Assembly: GCF_001640805.2 (NCBI RefSeq)
Contig: NC_066851.1
Span: 2,772,519 to 2,836,518, forward strand
Direction of reading: 5' to 3'
Length of the DNA stretch: 64,000 nt
From: Lates calcarifer
Taxonomy: Eukaryota > Chordata > Actinopteri > Centropomidae
Position 1 is the first letter of the stretch, and the number at the start of each line of letters is the position of its first letter. Shown here piece after piece: positions 53,101-61,712 of the stretch. The notes below the pieces were generated by a model. The model worked only from the letters and a program-made list of their open reading frames with translations, was not told where the DNA came from and made no database searches. The position numbers and the translations under genes are program-made.

Positions 53101-53644
53101 ATCAATATAAGTCATTCATTTTTTATTACATGTCAACTATTTTACAGTTTATTGGTTCATTTATTTATACTTAGTTCTTTAGTTAGATAGCCTGTGTATT
53201 TCTAATTTTCAGCCCACAGAAAATTCCATTTAAAGTTGCATGCAGGAGTTTATATTGCTAATGACACTAAGTTTAATGTACTTTGTTAGAAATCAATATC
53301 ATCACTTTGGTCTGACAACTTTAAAAGAAAGTTTGTATGAATAAGTTATAACCTGCATTGTGGTAGTATCTTCTGGTTTGAAGTGAGTATCACAGAAAAC
53401 ATTCAAATAAAATTGGTCATTCTTTTTGAAACTCTTAAAGGAGACAATGTGCATTCATTTAACCCACTCATTATAGAAATACAGATGAGATTTTTCACAT
53501 TTTATTAGTATAGTGAACACAAAAAAGAATAGAAATAGGTTTGTTTGAAATTACCTTTCTCTTGTAGCCACTCTTCTACTGGTCGGGAGTATTTGAAAGG
53601 AATTTTCTTATTGGCCATTTGATAGCGTTCAATGTCGCTGTTCC
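37192..53644 (-). CDS. nrxn3: Neurexin-3, 3' portion; gene continues past the right edge
   Basis: Presynaptic adhesion receptor for neuroligins, LRRTMs and cerebellins. Visible coding exons in transcript order: 53555-53644 (splice site 4 cassette), 50806-51113 (end of the last LNS domain and Thr-rich stalk), 49542-49623 (acidic stalk), 41930-42039 (alternative hydrophobic 3' end with stop), 37192-38132 (long stalk, transmembrane helix, cytosolic tail). Phases are consistent: 1, 1, 0, then phase 1 into either last exon. Neurexin-3 is chosen over 1 and 2 because of the cassette ending [10 protein letters not shown], the stalk blocks SGYGSGE and [28 protein letters not shown] before the membrane, and the tail [12 protein letters not shown]. 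The a or b copy cannot be told. The 5' exons for the other LNS and EGF domains and both promoters are outside the window. Confidence 0.95.
37496..37498 (-). promoter_or_regulatory. Internal alternative 3' splice site in the nrxn3 terminal exon
   Basis: The coding sequence contains ATACCCACAG|CACTCC. Using this AG starts the exon at 37496, leaving 305 bases in the same phase 1 as the full exon. It would join the acidic stalk exon directly to [13 protein letters not shown] and the membrane helix. This matches the short splice-site-5 form of mammalian neurexin-3 in position; use in this fish is inferred. Confidence 0.5.
38133..41929 (-). other. nrxn3 intron / 3' UTR of the alternative exon
   Basis: 3.8 kb, AT-rich. 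The part next to 41930 should be the 3' UTR of the alternative 3' exon; a minus-strand AATAAA (TTTATT at 41118-41123) is a candidate signal. A short CCA repeat lies near 40322-40342. Nothing else was recognised. Confidence 0.5.
41930..42039 (-). CDS. nrxn3: nrxn3 alternative 3' exon encoding a hydrophobic, GPI-type C-terminus
   Basis: A CTTCCTTACAG acceptor is followed by an in-frame 36-codon end, entered in phase 1 like the terminal exon. It begins [18 protein letters not shown] and finishes with the apolar run [13 protein letters not shown], then TAG at 41930-41932. Mammalian neurexin-3 has a matching alternative end (SSNAAR, LTWTWRLTY, ISCVVHS as I recall) that yields GPI-anchored or membrane-tail forms without a cytosolic domain. 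The small residues followed by a hydrophobic tail fit a GPI signal. Including this exon excludes the PDZ-ligand tail from the protein. Confidence 0.85.
42040..45734 (-). other. nrxn3 intron, no recognised content
   Basis: 3.7 kb of AT-rich intron between the alternative 3' exon and a LINE remnant. It contains only short open frames without protein-like composition. Confidence 0.5.
45735..46640 (+). mobile_element. LINE ORF2 remnant, antisense in nrxn3 intron
   Basis: Broken plus-strand frames include a VPQGSVLGP-like block, [21 protein letters not shown] catalytic sequence in another frame, [12 protein letters not shown], then [22 protein letters not shown] and a C-terminal [14 protein letters not shown] run. 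This order is that of a Jockey-superfamily LINE. Many stops and shifts are present. It is a separate insertion from the other LINE pieces in the window. Confidence 0.78.
46917..46968. repeat. TTA/TTG trinucleotide microsatellite
   Basis: A run of TTA units passes into TTG units and back to TTA, about 50 bases long, in the nrxn3 intron. Confidence 0.93.
46969..49541. other. nrxn3 intron with possible relic of an unknown coding sequence
   Basis: At 47200-47580 several plus-strand frames look faintly coding. One piece reads [22 protein letters not shown] in a broken frame. A Lys/Arg-rich open frame at 47374-47577 contains a [16 protein letters not shown] stretch. I recognise no family and see no promoter. 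A decayed transposable-element protein is the simplest reading. The rest is AT-rich. Confidence 0.3.
49542..49623 (-). CDS. nrxn3: nrxn3 acidic stalk exon upstream of splice site 5
   Basis: An 82-base exon in phase 0 to phase 1: [20 protein letters not shown], then ECETSHA and a trailing G. It matches the neurexin stalk block [16 protein letters not shown]. The donor is CAG|GTGGGC. The acceptor GAAG|CAT lacks a strong pyrimidine tract, and no other AG occurs for at least 55 bases upstream, suggesting a distant branch point and regulated splicing. Confidence 0.88.
50806..51113 (-). CDS. nrxn3: nrxn3 exon: end of last LNS domain plus Thr-rich stalk
   Basis: A 308-base exon (phase 1 in, phase 0 out). 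It encodes [37 protein letters not shown] and [19 protein letters not shown], which close the LNS6 beta-sandwich. A Thr/Met-rich stalk follows ([19 protein letters not shown]), the O-glycosylated region in the family. The acceptor is TTCTCTAG and the donor CAG|GTATTG. Confidence 0.93.
51114..53554 (-). other. nrxn3 intron downstream of the splice-site-4 cassette
   Basis: 2.4 kb intron with a TTTCTTTC/T-rich tract at about 52258-52305 and another at 52590-52620. Such pyrimidine tracts could bind splicing regulators, but nothing specific can be claimed. Confidence 0.5.
53555..53644 (-). CDS. nrxn3: nrxn3 splice-site-4 (SS4) cassette exon
   Basis: Exactly 90 bases, phase 1 to phase 1, so it can be skipped without changing the frame. 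It encodes [20 protein letters not shown] then [10 protein letters not shown]. This is the 30-residue SS4 insert of neurexin LNS6, in the form typical of neurexin-2/3. In the family, including it weakens or redirects binding to neuroligins and LRRTMs and favours cerebellins. The donor is AAAG|GTAATT; the acceptor TTTGAAG is weak, as expected of a regulated exon. Confidence 0.93.
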
Positions 53645-56258
53645 CTTCAAAGTTTAAGAAGACATTTATAAAGACATTTATTGATCATCAGCATCATGTC
53701 ACCTAGAGGACATAGCACTTTCCGTCTAACATTTACAATGTGTTTAAATAATTTTATCTGAAGATTACATTCTAATTAAACTTGATTAATTTATAACATT
53801 ACTTGGACTCATTATCTGTGGTCTTATACAGAAAAATACAGGAATTTATAAACAGGGACAATTGGATTAATAAAAAAATAATAAAATATCTGGGTTATTT
53901 ATTTATTTATTTGTTTTGAGGGGCTCTGGCATGTTTCATGTGATGTCACCTTACTTACCATTGAGTGACATAACAAATGTACTGCTACTATAAAATGAGT
54001 GGAACTGTTATACTCTGAGCAGATATATACAGTCTCCACTGTCCACTCTTTGATTGCTAATGTACAAATTACAGGTGTAAATAGTCTTGTTGCCTGAAAC
54101 AAGTACAGTTTCTAACTTAGTGTAGTGTTGTGTAAAATATTCTTCCAGTTAGCATGCATCATAAGATTCAAAGAGGATTTTCAACTAAATCTTACACATA
54201 ATACACATCACTTAAGGGTTACGTCAGCATTATTTACATTTCACTGGACAGTATGTGCATATATAGATTCTTCGTAGTAAATATACATTATGTGTAAATC
54301 TGTCAGTGAGGGCTCAGAGCTCACACATAATGGTACACTGCAATACCATTACTAGGTTGTACATTACATGTATTATATCATAGGATGCAGTAAAAACGTC
54401 ACCTTAGTGTTACTATTTGTGAACAAGAAGTGACATTTTGACATGTTGGGCTTTAGTTTAAATGTGTAAATACATATTACTTCTCTTTATATGTTTAATG
54501 AAAAAGATCATAGCTTTTTAAAATCTGTTTCTCTTAAAAATGCTGAAACTTTGCCTGTGACATGTTTCTAATATTTAGTTGATCCAGCTAATATGTTTTG
54601 TGGGGAAACATAATGGAGTCAGAGTTAGATTTGTTAGCAACAAAATGAGGGAACGTTCTTAATGTATCTAGCAAATGCCTGCAGTGATTTGGAGCACTAG
54701 ACATAATAAGTTTACTTTTCCACCAAATTAGCTCTGGTTCCATTCAGGATTTTTGTAATCTTTGTGCCATACAAAAAACCAGCTCGCATTTCCACAAATT
54801 TTAAGCAGAACCACTGTAATCACAGATATAGCATTAGTGAGTGTTTGAGTTTTGTGAGTTTTATTTATCGACAGACACACATTGCACACTCTCTTTCCAA
54901 CCTATAGAATAAAGCACTTGAAAATCAGCTATTTTTTTCATGTTCTAACCAATTTACATATATTTAGTCAAAACACTCTGAGCGGTTTAAATTCAGGGTG
55001 CTCAAACCATAATGGAACCAATTCCATGTTGGTGGAAAAGTGAAAAAGGGGTATTTTGAACTTTAACTAAAGTGCTTGTGTTGCCTAAATCTAACACACA
55101 CAGCCCTTAAGACATGAACCATGGTCTTTATTATCAGAGTCCTGCACAATCTGCCCACCTCCCAATAACTTCTTTGTGGTACAAAAATGTAAAGCTTCCT
55201 TGTCGACCCTATCAACCTAATGGTTAACAACACAATGTGCAAGTCAACATCTACTGAGGCAGGCAGTGTTAGAGCTAACAAAAGAAACACTTGACTTGTA
55301 CCTATGGGTCTGGAACATTACACCAATAATCACATTAGTTGGTATGAAGCAACCAGCTGCATGCTAAATGTGTGCTCTGTACCCACCCTCTTTTAACCTA
55401 CTGGAGGGAAGGAGAGGGCCCACCTTCACCTCTGAATGATAATTAATTCACACTCATGTAACAATATTGTAATGTTTAAGCACCACTTGACCCTTCACAA
55501 CAGATCTGCTGTGACATTCTGAGATTCCAGAGAATAAAATGCTCTCAGGAACACACTGTGACACTGTACAAGAGAAACTGCCATGCCGTGATATAGGACA
55601 CCACAGCTGTGCTGTTGGTCTTATCAAAGCCTGTTTCCCAAAAACAAATGGGAAGCATCTCAAGGTCAGGTGAATCCTCCATCTTAAGGAGGCCTGGACC
55701 TTGCAAATATCTTGAACTGATAGTGGTTTACAAGATGGCTCTTTTGCTGACACAGGAGCGTCTTGGTGCACTACTGAAGGACATTCAATTTGTTAATGAA
55801 CCCAAGATGTTCCTCTCTCTCAATAAAAATACATTGTACTGACATCAAACAGAATAGAGGCAGGATTTACTCTCAGGAAAAGCCCATCATTTAACATGTT
55901 AGCAAGCTTTACAACAGAGAACTGGTGGGATTAAAACAAGACCAAATGGACAAAGGCAAAAAGGAACAAACCAGCGAAATGTCCACAGAGAGAAAATGGG
56001 TTCATTCTACAGCAATAAGACTCATATCTTACTGATTGCTTTGCCAACACTAAAAGAACTGTATCACTCTTACTCGTCTCACAGGTGCATTATACACACA
56101 AGCCCCTGTATTCCACCTCTGTCTCAGGTAAGACTCATAAATGAGTCATCATACCAATACTGACTAGCAAAAACTAGCATTCTTCTCTTTTTAATACATG
56201 TCCAAATTAAATAGCTGTCCAACTATTCAGTAATCCACTTCATATGACTTCATATGAC

Positions 56259-56297
<39 letters not shown>

Positions 56298-57304
56298 ATA
56301 TTTCACCAAGATACTAAATTCAGCCCGAGCTCTTAGCAAAGAATTAAGTTACCATTTATTGTCTTTGTACATCTGTAGAAAACAACTTCTGTTGATCCTG
56401 TTCTAGTTGACTTAGTGTTACTTACAGATGATTACATGACAGACTGTTATGTAACTCCATCTCCTTTTTAGTCCTTATGAAGCTTGATTAAGTGGATGTG
56501 TGCTGCATTACTTTACTTTAGCCCTGTGTGTGTATCTGATGCCTCCTCACAGGTCACTGCTCTTCTCCCATCCCCCATCCCCTACACAGCCTACAACATC
56601 TACCATAAAATTAAACTTAAACAAACTGTTGTAGTGTAGTCACTTAGTCAGCCACAGGCAAATGATAGCAAATGTCTTGTGATCTGTACAAGTCCTTTCT
56701 GTCAGCATGCTCCAGTCTGCCAGCTAGCTACCAGAAACACTCCAGCTGTGTTTGTGTGTGTTTTCTGAGGTAACAGACCCGGTACAAATAATATCTTTCA
56801 TAACACTTGACATTTCTCTTCCTCTTGTATACTTATTTCTTCTGTCTGTCATGGAACATGGAAGCATTTTCAGTGTACAACAAAATTAGTTTTGCTAAAT
56901 TAGAAAACTGTCAAACAATAGGATAGATCACTTCACGCTTGTGGTGGTGGAGTAAAGTCAGGAAAATATTGACTGAGTGTTCCTAGATATCATAGAGGCT
57001 GAAGTCCTTATGGGGAGAAGGTAGGCTGCACAATAGTATGTCTGAAAGACAGGCAGAATAGCAATGATATTGAAAGAATGACATCTAGTGATGATTATTT
57101 ACGATCAAGAAATGAAAGCAGAAAGATCATTGGTCAGATATGGTGATATGGAGGTTGTGAATGGAGGGATTTGAAGGTGTGGCCAAAGTCAAAGTGACTG
57201 AGAACAAAAGTGAACAAAAAGGAGCCATGTCACCTATAAGGAAACATCTTATTAGGATATGTGCTGCAAAGGGGCAGAGAAAGTCCAATACTGGCAAAGG
57301 AGAT
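53645..57304 (-). other. nrxn3 upstream intron, left part
   Basis: No exon matching the earlier half of LNS6 was found in this stretch on the minus strand. It is AT-rich apart from the T run at 56262-56294. Open frames at 55454-55842 overlap on opposite strands and look accidental. Confidence 0.5.
56262..56294. repeat. 33-base T homopolymer
   Basis: An uninterrupted T run in the nrxn3 intron, preceded by a duplicated CATATGACTT/CATATGACTG. It could be the poly(A) tail of an inserted retroelement on the minus strand, but no body was recognised. Confidence 0.9.
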
Positions 57305-57490
57305 GTTGCTGTGCAATGAAGGCTAGAGGCCATAGGAGGGCCAGAGGAGAGAAAAAAATGTTAGTATGTGACAAATGTTACAAGGCCATTGAATGCCAGA
57401 GCAGATAGATAGATGTTAGTGTGCAGCGAAGGCTAGAGGCCTGCCGAAGAACTGAGTATTAGATTTTATCCTGTGATGAAGGCTATAAAT
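57305..57490. repeat. Degenerate tandem repeat, block 1
   Basis: Imperfect units built on ATGTTAGT-GTGCA-GAAGGCTAGAGGCC, with GGCTAGAGGCC near 57321 and 57431 and weaker copies between (CAAGGCCATTGAATGCCAGAG) and after. The unit length varies. The same unit returns at 59400-59770. Confidence 0.6.
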
Positions 57491-57609
57491 GTTAATAATT
57501 TTATATATTGAACACAGCAACAAGTATACATATATGCTACATATCATCATACTGACCAAGAGTGGCTATATTTGTTTTATGAGTCCAAATATGAGCAAAA
57601 CCAGTTGGA

Positions 57610-57960
57610 GCAATACCTGCTGTTCCAGTCTGTCTAAACGAATGGAATGGTAGGTGGTATCAAATGCTGCACTAAGGTCAAGCAATATTAATACAGAACA
57701 TGCACTGGAGTCTGCAGCCATCAGTAAATCATCTCCGACTCTGAGGAGGGCAGTTTTAATTTTTTAGGATTTTTGATATGAAGATCAGTTTGGAGATTGG
57801 CTGTTTTTTAGGTCTGCAGGATCTAACCTAGGTCCCTCCAGCAGTGACTGAACACAAGCAGCTTTAAAAAGATCTGCGACAACTCCAGAGGTAAGAGAGC
57901 TATTGTGGTCAGTAGCACAGGGCCGATTGGATAATATCAGAGGGGTCTGATGGTTGTTTC
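57610..57960. mobile_element. Probable dispersed teleost repeat (family unknown)
   Basis: Contains TATCAAATGCTGCACTAAGG, TCAAGCA and a CAGCCATCAGTAAATCAT stretch followed by AGGGCAGTTTTAAT. This combination resembles a repeat seen very often in fish genomes. It is not coding. Ends and class could not be set. Confidence 0.45.
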
Positions 57961-59199
57961 ACAAGTGACATAGTAACGTAGTGACACAGCTTCACTAAAC
58001 AACCACAGTAGTGTAAACAAGTGTAAACAATATAATATATATGATATTATATGACTTGGAGAAACACTAGAAAAGCCACTATAAAAGCCACTATAAAACC
58101 CCTAAAGCAAAAGGTTTAAGCTGAGTCTTTCTCCTCACTTGTTAATGGTGCTAGTGACAGTTTGTCCACCCCAAACATGGACAGCTAAACTTAGATCTGT
58201 CATAATCATCCTGTGGATAAATGAGTAGCCTTAAAGATCGTGTAAAAAAGCTGAGCGGCAGGCAAAAGTCCAGTAAGGTTGCAGGTTTTATAACCTATAT
58301 ACCTGCTCTGGGGATGGGATCAAAACCTGTCAATAGCCAAATACTAACCAATCAAATCACTGGAAAACTAGTCATCATTCCTACAGGATCCTGACATAAA
58401 TTAAAAATAAAGTGACAAATAATAAAGATTGATAGATATTTTTATAAGTCAGTGAAATTGTTTTACCGTTCCAGTCTCTCCACATGCCACACAGAGTTTA
58501 TCACACTAAATGATCACTTGCTATTATAGCTTCTTTTTAACTCAACAAAGATGCTTTTATCCACATGCTGTTGATTATTTCCCACAATTATGAATTAACA
58601 TTTCAGTCAGATCGACCTCGTCAGATATTAATTCTCTCCTCTCTGCTTTGGTAGCAGAAACAGTCTGACATTACTCTAACTTTTTATCTGCATCACATAT
58701 TCAGAATAACTCAGAATAAAGGCAACTGTGAAGGAGTTTCTTAAGGTGACTTTTTCAGTTGCTCTGTACATTCATTAAATTAGATTTACACAGAAGGATA
58801 ATACAGGCCACTAGAGTGTGTGCAGCTACACCAACTCAACCAAGGGCAATTGAGGCCCTGAGCGATAGTCCATGATGCCAACATCCAAGACAGCAAACGA
58901 CATGTGCGTAATTTTGTCTGAGAAAAAATAGATGAGACTCAGCATAGAGTTGTTCTTGGACAGGGAAGACAGTGGTATAAGAAGAAGGGTCAACATGAGG
59001 AAAGAGGTTAGAACGTGAGTTAAGTAAGATGTGTGTCCATGTTTATATATAGGTACTCAATAGAATATGCACATATGTAGGTGTTAGACTACACCATGCC
59101 AACTTGGATATTATATGTATCTTTTTCAGGAAGACAGCTTCATTATTGAGGAACCATTATACTATGTTAAAACAGTTTACATTTGTGAATGGGTGTGGA

Positions 59200-59336
59200 T
59201 GTTAGAGCGTTTTAGAGCAAGCGCTGTAGGAATGTGTGTGTGAATGGGTGAATGTGACATGCAGTTTAAAACATTTTGAGTGGTCAATATGACTAGAAAA
59301 ACGCTATATAAGCACAGTCCATTTACCATTTACCAT
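59200..59336 (+). mobile_element. SINE 3' half with terminal short repeat
   Basis: AAGCGCTGTAGGAATGTGTG, TTTGAGTGGTCAATATGACT, AACGCTATATAAGCACAGTC and a CCATTTACCATTTACCAT tail are the 3' body of the tRNA-derived SINE whose head lies at 30127-30335. The tRNA-like head is missing here. Confidence 0.7.
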
Positions 59337-59399
59337 ATTGTGCACTGCTTATCTCCTTAAGCTAGAATCAGTACTTCTGCCTAAGATATCTTCGGTCTG

Positions 59400-59770
59400 T
59401 AAGAACAGTTGAGGGCAGCTGAAGGCCAGTGAAAACTGATGTCAGCCTGTGACAAAGGCTAGAGGCCATCAAAGGTCTGAGGAGAGATAGATAGACACTG
59501 GCATTTGATGAAGGCTAGAGGCCAGTGGAGAGAGACGTTAGTCTGCCATACTAAAGGGTTAGTGTGTGACATAAGCTAGAGCTCTGTTGAAGGCCTGAGA
59601 AGAGAGGGACAGATGTTAGCCTGCACCAAAGGTCAGGGGAGACTAGAGGAGAGAGAGATGTTAATGTTGGACGAAAGCCAGGGGCCACTCAAGGCCTGTG
59701 GAGAGGATCAGATGTTAGCCTGCAATGAAGGCTGGAGGCTGAGGAGACCGGTGGAGAGGGAAGATGTGGG
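59400..59770. repeat. Degenerate tandem repeat, block 2
   Basis: Five or more diverged units of roughly 55-110 bases: AAGGCTAGAGGCC near 59455 and 59511, CTAGAGCTCTGTTGAAGGCC near 59567, CCAGGGGCCACTCAAGGCC near 59679 and GAAGGCTGGAGGC near 59728. Several are followed by GAGGAGAGAG and GATGTTAGCCTGCA. Related to block 1 at 57305-57490. Confidence 0.65.
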
Positions 59771-60883
59771 TAGAGAAGTTATGGAAATGTGAAGGGCTTG
59801 TAAATGAGTCACCACCACCAGCTATATGCACAACTTAGCCCATGGGTCATGAGACCAAAAGAAAATGTTAACAATTTACATGAATGCCAGCAACGTAATT
59901 GCAAATATGTAGGGTTTTCATTTTCCTATCATGGCAATAAGGAATTATACCCCACAACTGAAATGGGATTCAGTGGCATGCTGACTAAGAGGTAGAATGA
60001 GGCCAGCGTTTCCAACTTGTAACATGCAAATGTGAATGCAAAATTGACCACAGAAATATCATGACAGAACAACAGAGTACATTTTCAAGAGCCCAGAAGA
60101 AAGAGCGGGAAAAATAGTTGGTAATCACCTGTAAAGAGCTTCCCTGATAGTGGGCCTAAAATAACCACAAATGGCTCTGTATGCATGCAATATTTAAGGC
60201 AAGGTTTAGTAACAGGAAATGAAGAGGTGGCCTGGAGGGATAATGTACTTCCTCACTGAAAGCTTATTTAAAGACATCCAAGCCACAAAATCAGTCTCTG
60301 TTGTAAATAACTGACTACTGACTTATGGTCTGCTATGCTTATATACTGTTGGATGTACTGACGTGTCTGAACAGTGATGTGTTCACTAGGTGGTAGTGAT
60401 GCATTCTTTTACTATTATACGGACTTCAGTGCCTTGAGCAAATAGCATATAAATATGGTTGTATTTGAATGGCGATACCATCAGTTACTGTTATAAGAAC
60501 AGGGATGTTTTATATTGTGTGTGTGCTGGAATATTTTACACTGTGACTGATGAAAAACAATGCGGAATGAAGGAAAAGTGACGAGATGATGATGGATTGC
60601 ATATGAATATAGCTGAACATCCACCTGCTGTCATATGGCAAGGGAGACAATCTTGACACTAAGGCTGCTTCCCAATACCCTGAGCAGTGCTGGAGAGTGC
60701 TTATTGAATACTGGCTAGTACCCTGAAAGACTGTAGAACACTGTTTGGATGGATGTTGGCAGCCTGTGAGATGGATCAGTGCCTCAATCTTAAAAAGAAT
60801 CCAGAATCTGAAACAACTGAAAAGGTGATTAGCAGAGCATTGGTCAGTGTGAGGGAGCGGCTCCGTCACTGACAGCGGGGAGC

Positions 60884-60931
60884 GCACACACATGTACTGG
60901 CATACACACACACACATACACGCACACACAT
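60884..60931. repeat. CA microsatellite (interrupted)
   Basis: CA units broken by TGTACTGG, TA and CG. It gives rise to a Cys/Val-rich open frame on the minus strand at 60510-60977 that should not be taken as a gene. Confidence 0.85.
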
Positions 60932-60988
60932 AAAACTTCCGGTCCATCCCGTTTTCCCCAGTTAACAAACTTTCCAATCATTCAGTCA

Positions 60989-61708
60989 TGTTCCTATTCC
61001 TGTTGAAGTAGAGCGACCAGGGCTGCACACCTGGTGTTCTATGTCTCTTTAAACATACATTTAAACATGTTACTCACCGGCGGCATATCAGTCGTTCTGG
61101 TTGCGGAGCATGATGCGGCAAAACGGGGGCATAGCATTTGCCGCTATTATATGCCATGTTCTCGCGGGGTTTCGGGGTCATGTGACCAATTTGATATATA
61201 TATTTTTTGGTCTTTGTTTATTTTATCTGTAATTCTCCAGTCAATACACGGTGGATGCAAATAACTGTGCTTATAAAAATACAGTTAATTTTTGTTTAAG
61301 AGGCGTTGTTAGAGAGAAAATGTATTTTTCCTATTAATTCTTGAGCCTGGAGGGAGGGCTTTGGGTTTATAAGGGGCTGCTGTGGCCCAGGGAAGGCAGT
61401 CCTGGTTTGGTTGCAGAGGAGGTAACGACTACTGGCACATGTTTACTGAGTTACTGAAGAACTCTATTAAGCTTGAATTTTTCCTTGATGTTTTTTTTTT
61501 TTTTTTTTTTTTGCATTGTTTGGTTGTTTGGTTTCCACCAATTTTTTCGCACTGTAAAAAGTTTCATTGTTTGCTCTTTGGGAGGCCGGCAAATAAAGAA
61601 ATCGGAGCACCACATTATCTTCTGACTACGCCTGTGAGTTTTTTCTGGGATTTTTCCTCTTACCTCACCATTTTTGGATTTTTGGGAGTTTAAAAAGAAC
61701 CTGTGACA
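60989..61708 (+). mobile_element. Candidate solo LTR with 4-bp target duplication
   Basis: A 720-base block begins TGT and ends ACA and is flanked by GTCA on both sides (60985-60988 and 61709-61712). Inside, a TATAAG box (about 61371) is followed by GC-rich sequence and then by AATAAA (about 61592) and a short T-rich U5-like end, the order of an LTR in plus orientation. No internal viral genes are attached. The family is not recognised and the ends are tentative. Confidence 0.35.
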
Positions 61709-61712
61709 GTCA

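Noticed and set aside
55454..55842. Two overlapping open frames on opposite strands, considered as an upstream nrxn3 exon
   Set aside because: Neither shows LNS-domain sequence or a phase-1 donor that would fit the SS4 cassette.
60510..60977. 155-codon minus-strand frame with a Cys/Val run
   Set aside because: The run comes from the CA microsatellite and the rest has no neurexin or other family sequence.
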